In this document: piece after piece, positions 1-6,632 of the stretch | Layout of the letters: every line of letters starts with the position of its first letter | Numbering within the stretch: the stretch's first letter is position 1 | NCBI GenBank assembly: GCA_965602945.1 | Contig: CBFDBC010000181.1 | Location: 1 to 7,615 of the forward strand | Direction: 5' to 3' | Source of the DNA: JAUXEH01 sp965602945 | GTDB taxonomy: Bacteria > Acidobacteriota > Aminicenantia > Aminicenantales > Aminicenantaceae | Length of the DNA stretch: 7,615 nucleotides | The notes under the pieces: generated by a model | Told to the model about the DNA's origin: nothing | Databases searched by the model: none | Seen by the model: the letters and a program-made list of their open reading frames with translations, nothing else | Position numbers and translations under genes: made by a program

Positions 1-1160
1 AGTTCGGCATGGGATACGGTGTGGCTGCCCACCTCCATGCCCAAGGCCTCCAGTTCCCTCAGCACCTCCACGGACGCATCGTTGAAAAAGATGGCATCGT
101 TCCAGTCACGGATGTACTTCGTCTGAATGAAGTAAGTGGCCCGGATGCCCTGGCTTTTTTCATACTCCGCATAACGGAGCGAGTTGAGCAGGGATTTGGG
201 GTAATCCACATCATGCGTGATCATGACCGCCAGGGGCCTGCCTGAGGGGACCGGCGCCAGCGTGACCGCATCCGGTTCGGCCTCGAGATAGATCTTTTTA
301 AGGACCCCGAGCAGGATGTCCAGGGTGGGCTCGTACTCGTTGACATAACTGCGCGCTATCCCCACCTCGCGGTAGTTGTACCCCTTCAGGATCAGGAAGC
401 CCAGGTCGATCCCGAAGGCGTAGGCAGCGCCGGCCGCGTAGGGCTTCTGCGTGATAGCGGCCGTCCCATCCTCGAACACTGCCAGAGGCTTGTTTCTCGG
501 GGCCGTGTAACCCAGGGTTCCCAACGGCAGCCTGTCCTGGTCTGATGTGGGATCTGTCTCGGCCGGTGGGATGCCATCTTCACGACCTCCCTCCGAATAG
601 ATCCGCAGGACTTTTTCATTGGGATCATCGAGGCCGGAGGCCAGGGGCTGTGTGGTGTCGAACCTGATCTCATACCGTTCGCGGGAGGAGATCGCATCCT
701 CGAACCCGAACACCTCGTTCAGGCCACCCCCGAAAACGTTCACACCGAGCAGGGTGCCCCCTCCTCTGGGGAACGCGGCCAGGGCCTTCAAAGCCGAAGG
801 CTCCAGGACCCTGCCGGATATCATGGGATAGACCAGGACGACCCGATGCTCAAGGGCCCGCCGGTGATCCGTCGTTACAGAGATGGGTACACCGAGTGAC
901 TTAAGCCCGTGCGCGAGGCCGAGCCACGAACTTTCGGTATCGGTTAAAAGTATGGCCATCCGGCTGGAAGAGCCCTTCGTGTACGCAGACAAAGGATCCG
1001 GATCAGGCGGGGGAACCACGGTCGGCACGGAAGGACCGGACAGGCCCTCGAAAACAAAGACCTCTGTCCTGAGTTTTTGGACGACATAGGTCACGAGCAC
1101 GAGCAGCAGGGCCGCCGCGATGAGGGAAACCGTCAGGTTGGCCGCGTGCTTTCTTTTCAT
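1..1160 (-). CDS. Membrane-anchored polysaccharide deacetylase-type (NodB-like) protein, C-terminus cut off by window edge
   Basis: The reading frame is open for 386 codons from ATG at 1160-1158 to the left edge, so the C-terminus is missing. Residues 8-27 form one hydrophobic segment after a basic start (MKRKH), which looks like a signal anchor; residues 43-56 are proline-rich. Residues about 68-270 look like an alpha/beta domain with glycine-rich turns, reminiscent of class I glutamine-amidotransferase-like folds (weak inference). From about residue 310 the NodB motifs appear: THDVDY (H316, D317, D319) for the catalytic base and metal-binding aspartate, then SHTVSH (H380, H384) for the metal-binding histidines. 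Proteins of this kind remove acetyl groups from cell-envelope or exported polysaccharides outside the cytoplasm. An AAGG sequence lies about 9 bases before the ATG. It follows icmF by 41 bp with no terminator seen, so it is probably co-transcribed. The substrate cannot be read from the sequence. Confidence 0.82.
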   Translation of the reverse strand, partial: MKRKHAANLTVSLIAAALLLVLVTYVVQKLRTEVFVFEGLSGPSVPTVVPPPDPDPLSAYTKGSSSRMAILLTDTESSWLGLAHGLKSLGVPISVTTDHRRALEHRVVLVYPMISGRVLEPSALKALAAFPRGGGTLLGVNVFGGGLNEVFGFEDAISSRERYEIRFDTTQPLASGLDDPNEKVLRIYSEGGREDGIPPAETDPTSDQDRLPLGTLGYTAPRNKPLAVFEDGTAAITQKPYAAGAAYAFGIDLGFLILKGYNYREVGIARSYVNEYEPTLDILLGVLKKIYLEAEPDAVTLAPVPSGRPLAVMITHDVDYPKSLLNSLRYAEYEKSQGIRATYFIQTKYIRDWNDAIFFNDASVEVLRELEALGMEVGSHTVSHAE

Positions 1161-1186
1161 CGATTCTGCCTTAAGATCTTGGTCAT
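1157..1186 (-). other. Possible nine-codon leader ORF coupled to the deacetylase start
   Basis: ATG at 1186-1184 is preceded by GGAG at 1195-1192 with a 5-base spacer, a better ribosome site than the one before the deacetylase. It encodes MTKILRQNR and its TGA (1159-1157) overlaps the deacetylase ATG as ATGA. This could reload ribosomes on the next gene, or it may be chance in a short gap. No homology is expected for a peptide this small. Confidence 0.25.
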
Positions 1187-1201
1187 TGGGTCTCCAAACC
1201 C

Positions 1202-4200
1202 TCACATGTTGCGGCGGTACTGGCCGCCCACCTCGTAGAGGGCCCGCGTGATCTGGCCGAGTGAGCAGAAACGTACGGTGTTCAAGAGTTCGGCGAAGAT
1301 GTTTTCGCCGGAAAGGGCCACCTGCTGCAGTCTCTCCATGGCGGCCGGGGCCTGTTTTTCGTTCCTCTTCCGGAACTCGGCCAGGCGCCGCAGCTGGGAT
1401 GCCTTCTCCTCCTTCGTGGCCCGGGCTAGCGGGATGCATGTCCCGGAATCGACGGCATCCAGATCGACGGCCTCAGGATCCCGGAAGGTGTTGACGCCGA
1501 CAACCGGCAGCTCACCCGTGTGTTTGAGCAGCTCATAGTGCAGGGACTCCTCCTGGATGCGGCTGCGCTGGTAGCCTGTCTCCATGGCGCCCAGGACCCC
1601 TCCCCGTTCCGAAATGCGGTCAAACTCGAGGAGCACGGCCTCCTCCACCAGCCGGGTCAGCTCCTCGACGACGAAGCTGCCCTGCAGCGGGTTCTCGTTC
1701 TTGGCGAGCCCCCACTCGCGGTTGATGATGAGCTGGATGGCCAGGGCCCGGCGCACGGATTCATCGCTGGGTGTGGTGATGGCCTCGTCATAGGCATTGG
1801 TGTGAAGGCTGTTGCAGTTGTCGTAGACCGCGCACAAGGCCTGCAGGGTGGTGCGGATGTCGTTGAACTGGATATCCTGGCTGTGGAGCGAACGGCCCGA
1901 GGTCTGGATGTGATACTTGAGCATCTGGGAGCGGAGCGAGGCCTGGTAAAGGTCGCGCATGGCAATGGACCAGATGCGGCGGGCCACCCGGCCGATAACG
2001 GTGTATTCCGGGTCCATGCCGTTGGAGAAGAAGAAGGACAAGTTGGGTCCGAAGCTGTCGAGCGGCATGCCGCGGGAGAGGTAGTACTCCACATATGTGA
2101 ATCCGTTGGACAGGGTCAAGGCCAGTTGGGTGATGGGATTGGCGCCGGCCTCGGCGATGTGGTAGCCGGAGATGGACACGGAATAGAAATTGCGCACATC
2201 GTTCCCGACAAAATACTCCTGGATGTCCCCCATCATACGGAGAGCGAAATCCGTGGAGAAGATGCACGTGTTCTGGCCCTGGTCTTCCTTGAGGATGTCG
2301 GCCTGGACCGTGCCCCGGACCTTTGAGAGCACATCGGCCTGGATGGTCCGGTACTGCTCCTCGGTGGGCGGCTTCCCGTGTTCGGTGGTGAACCGGTCCA
2401 CCTGCTGGTCGATGGCGGTGTTGAAGAACATGGCCAGGATCATGGGTGCGGGTCCGTTTATGGTCATGGACACCGAGGTGGTGGGTGCGCTCAGGTCGAA
2501 TCCGTCGTAGAGCACCTTGACGTCGTCCAGGGTGCAGATGCTGACACCCGAGGTGCCGACCTTGCCGTAGATGTCCGGACGCTCCTCCGGATCACACCCG
2601 TAGAGGGTCACGGAATCGAAGGCCGTGGACAGGCGCTTGGCGTCGTAATTGGCGGACAGCAGCTTGAACCGGCGGTTGGTGCGGGCCGGATCGCCCTCGC
2701 CGGCAAACATGCGGGTGGGATCTTCTCCCACTCTCTTTAAGGGAAAGACCCCGGCCGTGAAGGGGAAATACCCGGGGGCATTCTCTTCGCGCATCCAGCG
2801 GAAGATCTCTCCCGGGTCCTGGAACCGCGGGAGAACGATCTTCGGGATCTTCTGATGAGATAGGGACTCAGTGGAGAGCGGACGTTTGATGTCGCAGCCA
2901 CGGACCTCGTAGCACAACTCGGCCCGGCTGTATTTCTCCCGGATCTCCTCCCATTCCTCCAGGACTCGCCGTGTCTCTTCCCTGATCCTTTCATCCGCCA
3001 GGGCGACCTCCTGCTTGAGGCGTTCGAGGCCCTCCGATCCACTCCCTCCTGAATCCCGCCCTCCCGGATCGCCATCTTGATGATCCTGCCCGCTCAGGCG
3101 TTTGAGCGTTTCGGAGAGGTGCCAGCGGGTGCGGACCGCGTCGGCCTGATCCCCGGTGTGTTCGTGGTAGGAGCGTACGGCACTGGCGATCTCCGCCAAG
3201 TAGCGTATGCGCTCGGGCGGGATGATGATCGTCGTTGACGTGGAGGTCCTGTTGTCGCACGGCGGCGTGTGACTGTCGAAGGGGACGCCGGTCTTTTCGG
3301 TCACCGCCGCCAGCAGCGCCTGATAAAGGGCGGTCACGCCGTCGTCGTTGAACTTCGAGGCGATGGTCCCGAAGACGGGCAGGCACGCGGGATCGGTGTC
3401 GAAGTCCCCGCGGTTCCGCTGCACCTGTTTGCGGACATCCCGCAGCGCGTCTTCGCTTCCCCGCTTCTCGAATTTGTTGATCACGACCAGGTCGGCGAAA
3501 TCGAGCATGTCGATCTTTTCCAGCTGAGAAGCGGCCCCGTACTCGCCGGTCATGACATAGACAGAGAGGTCGGCCAGGTCGGTGATGCGGGAGTCCCCCT
3601 GACCGATCCCGGCTGTCTCAACCAGGATGAGTCCGAAACCCGAGGCTTTCAATACGCTCAGCACCTCGGGCAGGGCCTCGGGGATCTCGGTCTGGGACTG
3701 GCGCGTGGCCAGCGAACGCATGTATACGCGCGGGTGGTTGATGGCATTCATACGGATGCGGTCCCCCATCAGGGCCCCCCCGGTCTTGCGGCGCGAGGGA
3801 TCACAGCTGACGATGGCCACAGGGACCTCGGGGATGTCATGCAGGATCCGCTGGATCAGTTCGTCGGTGAGCGAAGACTTGCCGGCGCCTCCGGTGCCGG
3901 TGATGCCCACTACCGGGATGGTCCGGGACGGCACGTCCCGGTCCAGCTTAGTCAGCAGCTCGGTGAGGTCTCCGTGTTCCCCGGCCTTAGCCAGTTCCAC
4001 TGCAGTCACCGCACCGGCCACCCGCCGTTTGCTTTCAGGCGACAGCTGTACGAAATCCGGCTCCTCCTCGGCCACCGTACAGAAATCCATCCTCTCAACC
4101 ATGTGATTGACGATGCCCTGCAGCCCCCATCTGGTGCCGTCCTCCGGGGAGTAGATCTTGGTCACCCCATAGTCCTCGAGCTCCTTGATCTCCTCGGGGA

Positions 4201-4519
4201 TGATGACCCCTCCCCCGCCGCCGAAAACACGGATGCGGGATGCGCCCCGCTCCTTCAGGAGGTCGACCATGTACTTGAAGTACTCCAGATGTCCGCCCTG
4301 GTAGGAGGAGACGGCGATGCCCTGGGCGTCTTCTTCAATGGCCGCATCCACGATCTCACGAACCGAACGGTTGTGCCCCAGGTGAACGACCTCGACGCCC
4401 GTGCTCTGCAGGATCCGGCGGATGATGCCGATGGCGGCGTCGTGCCCGTCGAACAATGAGGTGGCCGTGACGGCCCGGACATGGTTCTTGGGGCGATAGG
4501 CTTCGGGTTCTTGGCTCAT
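1202..4519 (-). CDS. icmF: Fused isobutyryl-CoA mutase (IcmF), adenosylcobalamin-dependent, with built-in MeaB-type GTPase chaperone
   Basis: This 1,105-residue protein carries all parts of IcmF, which interconverts n-butyryl-CoA and isobutyryl-CoA in the cytoplasm by radical chemistry. Residues 1-140 are the B12-binding domain, with DGH (24-26; H26 the expected cobalt ligand), SSYQGG (71-76) and a glycine run at 100-104. Residues about 200-420 are the G-protein chaperone, which in this family guards cofactor loading: Walker A GTGGAGKS (208-215), D240 in SCDPSRRKTGG, ETAGIGQGD (301-309) and the base-recognition loop NKFEKRG (348-354). Residues 476-497 are a Gly/Asp/Ser-rich linker, then a charged helix (497-535). 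Residues about 550-1105 are the mutase barrel. F592 and Q749 stand where methylmalonyl-CoA mutase has Tyr and Arg, the pair diagnostic of isobutyryl-type specificity. Start: ATG at 4519-4517 has AAGGAG five bases upstream and overlaps the tetR stop (ATGA). An in-frame start at 4774 would add 85 unrelated residues and is rejected. The length matches the family (about 1,090-1,100). Confidence 0.96.
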   Translation of the reverse strand: MSQEPEAYRPKNHVRAVTATSLFDGHDAAIGIIRRILQSTGVEVVHLGHNRSVREIVDAAIEEDAQGIAVSSYQGGHLEYFKYMVDLLKERGASRIRVFGGGGGVIIPEEIKELEDYGVTKIYSPEDGTRWGLQGIVNHMVERMDFCTVAEEEPDFVQLSPESKRRVAGAVTAVELAKAGEHGDLTELLTKLDRDVPSRTIPVVGITGTGGAGKSSLTDELIQRILHDIPEVPVAIVSCDPSRRKTGGALMGDRIRMNAINHPRVYMRSLATRQSQTEIPEALPEVLSVLKASGFGLILVETAGIGQGDSRITDLADLSVYVMTGEYGAASQLEKIDMLDFADLVVINKFEKRGSEDALRDVRKQVQRNRGDFDTDPACLPVFGTIASKFNDDGVTALYQALLAAVTEKTGVPFDSHTPPCDNRTSTSTTIIIPPERIRYLAEIASAVRSYHEHTGDQADAVRTRWHLSETLKRLSGQDHQDGDPGGRDSGGSGSEGLERLKQEVALADERIREETRRVLEEWEEIREKYSRAELCYEVRGCDIKRPLSTESLSHQKIPKIVLPRFQDPGEIFRWMREENAPGYFPFTAGVFPLKRVGEDPTRMFAGEGDPARTNRRFKLLSANYDAKRLSTAFDSVTLYGCDPEERPDIYGKVGTSGVSICTLDDVKVLYDGFDLSAPTTSVSMTINGPAPMILAMFFNTAIDQQVDRFTTEHGKPPTEEQYRTIQADVLSKVRGTVQADILKEDQGQNTCIFSTDFALRMMGDIQEYFVGNDVRNFYSVSISGYHIAEAGANPITQLALTLSNGFTYVEYYLSRGMPLDSFGPNLSFFFSNGMDPEYTVIGRVARRIWSIAMRDLYQASLRSQMLKYHIQTSGRSLHSQDIQFNDIRTTLQALCAVYDNCNSLHTNAYDEAITTPSDESVRRALAIQLIINREWGLAKNENPLQGSFVVEELTRLVEEAVLLEFDRISERGGVLGAMETGYQRSRIQEESLHYELLKHTGELPVVGVNTFRDPEAVDLDAVDSGTCIPLARATKEEKASQLRRLAEFRKRNEKQAPAAMERLQQVALSGENIFAELLNTVRFCSLGQITRALYEVGGQYRRNM

Positions 4520-5172
4520 GATGTCTCCTTCTTGGTGGATTTCCCCAGGATGAAATCCGTCTGCCGCCTGATGTAGTCCTCGATGGTGAAGTGGCGCGAC
4601 AGGAACCAGCGCCGGAACGTCCACATGTGGCCCAGCACCGTGATGTTGTGTGCGATGAGCTCTATGGATTTGTGGGGGAGCCGGGGCAGATCCCCGGATC
4701 GAACCAAACCAACGAGGGCGCTGACGAAGATGTTGGTCAGCTTGACCTCGTTTTCCAGGACGCGGCCGCGCCACTGCTCGGGAAGGGCCTTGGTCTCCTG
4801 GTAGACCAGCAAGATGTGGTCGCTCATGCGGTCACAGACCAAGAAATACTCCCGGATCATGGCCGCCAGGACATTGCGTCCTCCGCACACCCTCTGGACG
4901 GCCTCGGCCACCGCCGCCTCGACCTCGGCGTGGATGGCGTCACACACGAGGTACAGCACGTCTTCCTTGGTGGACACATATTCGTACAGCAGACCGGTGG
5001 AGATCCCGGATTCGCGGGCGATCTCCCGTGTGGTGGTCTTGTGGAAGCCCTTCTCGATGAACAGCCGGACGGCGGCATCTACGATCTGGCGCCGGCGCCG
5101 CCCGATGAGATCGGGATCTTTCACATGAGAGGGGATATCCCTCATTTTTTCGGGGGTGGCTGTGTCTTTCAT
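4516..5172 (-). CDS. TetR/AcrR-family transcriptional regulator, likely autorepressor and regulator of icmF
   Basis: The 218-residue protein has a TetR N-terminal DNA-binding domain. Residues 23-45 (IGRRRRQIVDAAVRLFIEKG) form the first helix, and the helix-turn-helix lies at about 46-72, with TTTREIARESGIS followed by TGLLYEYVSTKEDVL. The remaining 140 residues are helical, as expected for the ligand-binding and dimer domain. TetR regulators beside acyl-CoA enzymes often sense an acyl-CoA, so a short or branched acyl-CoA is a reasonable but unproven ligand. Its stop codon overlaps the icmF ATG by four bases, so the two are translated as a coupled pair. A TTG two codons upstream (5178) is possible, but ATG at 5172-5170 is preferred; the ribosome site is weak either way (TTGGA just before the ATG). 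The gene starts immediately downstream of a promoter and a symmetric operator, which points to self-repression. Confidence 0.92.
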   Translation of the reverse strand: MKDTATPEKMRDIPSHVKDPDLIGRRRRQIVDAAVRLFIEKGFHKTTTREIARESGISTGLLYEYVSTKEDVLYLVCDAIHAEVEAAVAEAVQRVCGGRNVLAAMIREYFLVCDRMSDHILLVYQETKALPEQWRGRVLENEVKLTNIFVSALVGLVRSGDLPRLPHKSIELIAHNITVLGHMWTFRRWFLSRHFTIEDYIRRQTDFILGKSTKKETS

Positions 5173-5176
5173 ATCC

Positions 5177-5200
5177 AACTGAGCGAGCGCTCAATCAGTT
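5177..5200. promoter_or_regulatory. 24-bp symmetric operator for the adjacent TetR regulator
   Basis: The site reads AACTGA-N2-GAGCGCTC-N2-TCAGTT on the plus strand. Twenty of 24 positions are dyad-symmetric, with a perfect 8-bp palindrome at the centre. It spans most of the -10 hexamer and the presumed transcription start, and ends 5 bases before the tetR ATG. Size, symmetry and position are typical of TetR-family operators. Binding by this particular regulator is an inference from adjacency. Confidence 0.75.
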
Positions 5201-5226
5201 TACTGCAGCCGAATTCGACTTGTCAA
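5197..5226 (-). promoter_or_regulatory. Sigma70-type promoter of the tetR-icmF unit
   Basis: A perfect -35 hexamer TTGACA lies at 5226-5221 and TAAACT (four of six matches to TATAAT) at 5202-5197, separated by 18 bp. Transcription would begin near 5190, inside the operator, giving a leader of only about 18 bases before the tetR ATG. The overlap with the operator predicts that bound repressor blocks initiation. Confidence 0.7.
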
Positions 5227-5238
5227 GCGATAAAATAG

Positions 5239-5258
5239 AAAAAAAGGGGACAGGCCCC
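5239..5258 (-). terminator. Short intrinsic terminator after the aldo/keto reductase gene
   Basis: Four bases beyond the reductase stop, GGGG (5258-5255), a 5-base loop and CCCC (5249-5246) are followed by seven T residues (5245-5239). The stem is only 4 bp, so termination may be weak, but the position between one gene's end and the next promoter is right. The same bases resemble a dispersed palindrome (see findings). Confidence 0.5.
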
Positions 5259-5262
5259 AATT

Positions 5263-6480
5263 TCATACGAAAAAGTCGGCGGGGAGACTTTTGAGGCGCG
5301 TGATATCCCCTACCCGGCCCATGACGTCGAAGCGTTTGGCGCAGGTCACCTTACAGCTCGAGCAGGCCCCGCAGGGATCATCCCCCAGGTTCAGGGAAGT
5401 GATCAGCGAATGAGCCTTCTCCAGGTTACCGTAGCCGTAAGCGTACATGTAGCTGCGCATCACATCCGGGATCGGAAGCTGCCGGGGGCACTGCGGGAGG
5501 CACTGGTCGCAGGCTTGGCAGTACAGGCCTCCGGTCTTGTCTTCCAGCCTGAGGTCGGCGTACTCCTGCTCTGTAAGCGTCAGGTCTTCCATGACGGACA
5601 GGTCCAGCTGCATCTGGTCGAAGGTGGTGAATCCGGGGATGGCCGTGTGCAGGTTGGTATCCTGGAGCGCGAACTTGAGCGCGGCCTTCATGTTGATGGG
5701 ATCGGTCTTCTCCTTGTCCCAGAACACGCCGGCCTGTGTCTTCATGGCCACGACTCCCAGCCCAGCCTGGGCCGCCTCTGCCACGGCCTTGCGCAGGTCT
5801 TCGAGATAGTCCTTGCGGAAGTTGTATGCGGTCAGCACAGCATCATAGACATCGGCCTCGATGGCCGCCCGGATGACTTCTGGTTCGCCGGCGTGAGTGG
5901 TCACACCGATATACTTGGCCCGGCCCCGTTTTTTCTCATCCTGCAGGGCCTTGATCATGGGTTCGGACTGGGCGTCCTGTCCCCGCCTTAGGTTGTGGAG
6001 GTAGAGGATATCCACGTACTCCAGGCCCAGGCGCTCCAGGCTTTCATCGAACTTGGCCTTGAAATTTTCCGGCGACGTCTCCGGAAGGAGAAAACCGGTC
6101 TTGCGGTCGCGATCGCCCGGGACCTTGGTGGCGAGTACGTAGGAGTCCCGCGGCCGGCCCTTGATGACCTTGCCGATCATGGTCTCGTTGCGTCCCCTCT
6201 GGTATCCCCAGGCCGTGTCCAGCATCACGATACCGCCATCCAGCGCGGCCGCTACCAACGCCGGATTGTCGGCGTTCATGACTCCCATGCTCACGACCGG
6301 CAGCTTGAATCCAGTCTTCCCCAACGTGCGGTGGATCATCTTGCGCTCCCCCTGCTCCTGGAGCTTGCCGGGGCCGCCGTTCTTCCCCTCGAGCACCTGG
6401 GCCGCACTCAAGCCCGCGACACCCGCCAGGCCCATCTTGAGAAACGATCGCCGCTGCATACCGGAAGTCTTTTTGGTCAT
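5263..6480 (-). CDS. Tat-exported aldo/keto reductase with C-terminal double [4Fe-4S] domain
   Basis: This 405-residue protein opens with a twin-arginine leader: QRRSFLK at 9-15, then the hydrophobic stretch MGLAGVAGLSAA at 16-27. An aldo/keto reductase barrel follows (about 48-300) with the full catalytic tetrad D88 (in LDTAWGY), Y93, K119 (in ATKVPG) and H162 (in YLHNL). The C-terminal part carries two cysteine sets: C321, C324, C327, C331 followed by proline, and C370, C373, C376, C380, each able to hold a [4Fe-4S] cluster. The architecture fits the iron-sulfur aldo/keto reductase group (COG1453-like), whose physiological substrates are mostly unknown. ATG at 6480-6478 is chosen because AGGAGG lies 7 bases upstream and the Tat motif starts at residue 9. 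An upstream in-frame start (6591) would run through a likely promoter and bury the leader 37 residues deeper. The gene is set off by its own promoter and terminator candidates. Confidence 0.9.
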   Translation of the reverse strand: MTKKTSGMQRRSFLKMGLAGVAGLSAAQVLEGKNGGPGKLQEQGERKMIHRTLGKTGFKLPVVSMGVMNADNPALVAAALDGGIVMLDTAWGYQRGRNETMIGKVIKGRPRDSYVLATKVPGDRDRKTGFLLPETSPENFKAKFDESLERLGLEYVDILYLHNLRRGQDAQSEPMIKALQDEKKRGRAKYIGVTTHAGEPEVIRAAIEADVYDAVLTAYNFRKDYLEDLRKAVAEAAQAGLGVVAMKTQAGVFWDKEKTDPINMKAALKFALQDTNLHTAIPGFTTFDQMQLDLSVMEDLTLTEQEYADLRLEDKTGGLYCQACDQCLPQCPRQLPIPDVMRSYMYAYGYGNLEKAHSLITSLNLGDDPCGACSSCKVTCAKRFDVMGRVGDITRLKSLPADFFV

Positions 6481-6533
6481 CCTGTCTCCTCCTGGGATAT
6501 TTTCATCTGGCTTATTTTCCTTGAAAACAAATC

Positions 6534-6548
6534 CTATAGATTCTATAG
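6534..6548. repeat. Inverted repeat CTATAG-N3-CTATAG over the -10 region
   Basis: Two copies of the self-complementary hexamer CTATAG are separated by three bases, so the 15-bp site is symmetric except at its middle base. It covers the -10 hexamer of the candidate reductase promoter. It could be an operator for an unlinked regulator. AT-rich promoter DNA can also give such repeats by chance. Confidence 0.35.
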
Positions 6549-6569
6549 CTATTGTGCACGGGAAGTCAA
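6540..6569 (-). promoter_or_regulatory. Probable sigma70-type promoter of the aldo/keto reductase gene
   Basis: TTGACT (6569-6564, five of six to consensus) and TAGAAT (6545-6540, five of six) are separated by 18 bp. Transcription would start near 6533, leaving a leader of about 50 bases before the ATG at 6480. The surrounding 80 bp are AT-rich compared with the genes on both sides, which supports a regulatory role. Confidence 0.5.
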
Positions 6570-6577
6570 ACTCCCCG

Positions 6578-6589
6578 GCCGCCGGCGGC
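6578..6589. repeat. 12-bp perfect GC palindrome in the gap after the M28 peptidase gene
   Basis: GCCGCCGGCGGC reads the same on both strands and lies 44 bp past the peptidase stop codon. In RNA it could form only a 4-bp stem with a CCGG loop, and no T-tract follows, so it is at best a weak or Rho-assisted transcription end. The rest of the 152-bp gap holds the reductase promoter and ribosome site. Confidence 0.3.
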
Positions 6590-6632
6590 ACCCTGGTCTC
6601 CGGAAAACGTGTCGGCCGGTTCCTTCAGTTCC

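Noticed and set aside
1520..2326. Plus-strand ORF of 268 codons opposite the mutase domain
   Set aside because: Shadow of icmF; composition (Val, Gly, His, Asp rich) is typical of antisense frames in GC-rich genes.
3269..4459. Long plus-strand ORF of 396 codons opposite icmF
   Set aside because: It is the antisense shadow of a conserved GC-rich coding region, with no recognisable domain and no ribosome site; icmF motifs explain the minus strand fully.
4520..4774. In-frame extension of icmF to a start at 4774
   Set aside because: The extra 85 residues lie fully inside tetR in another frame, are rich in Pro, His and Arg, and match nothing in the family. ATG at 4519 has a good ribosome site and the family's normal N-terminus.
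4520..5262. B12 riboswitch upstream of icmF
   Set aside because: The gap before tetR is only 90 bp and shows no cobalamin-riboswitch-like conserved box; icmF itself has no leader because it overlaps tetR.
6481..6591. N-terminal extension of the aldo/keto reductase by 37 residues
   Set aside because: It would include the likely -10 region and push the twin-arginine motif away from the N-terminus; AGGAGG sits just before ATG 6480.
6590..6632. Intrinsic terminator directly after the M28 peptidase gene
   Set aside because: No stable hairpin followed by a T-run was found; only the short GC palindrome at 6578-6589 is present.
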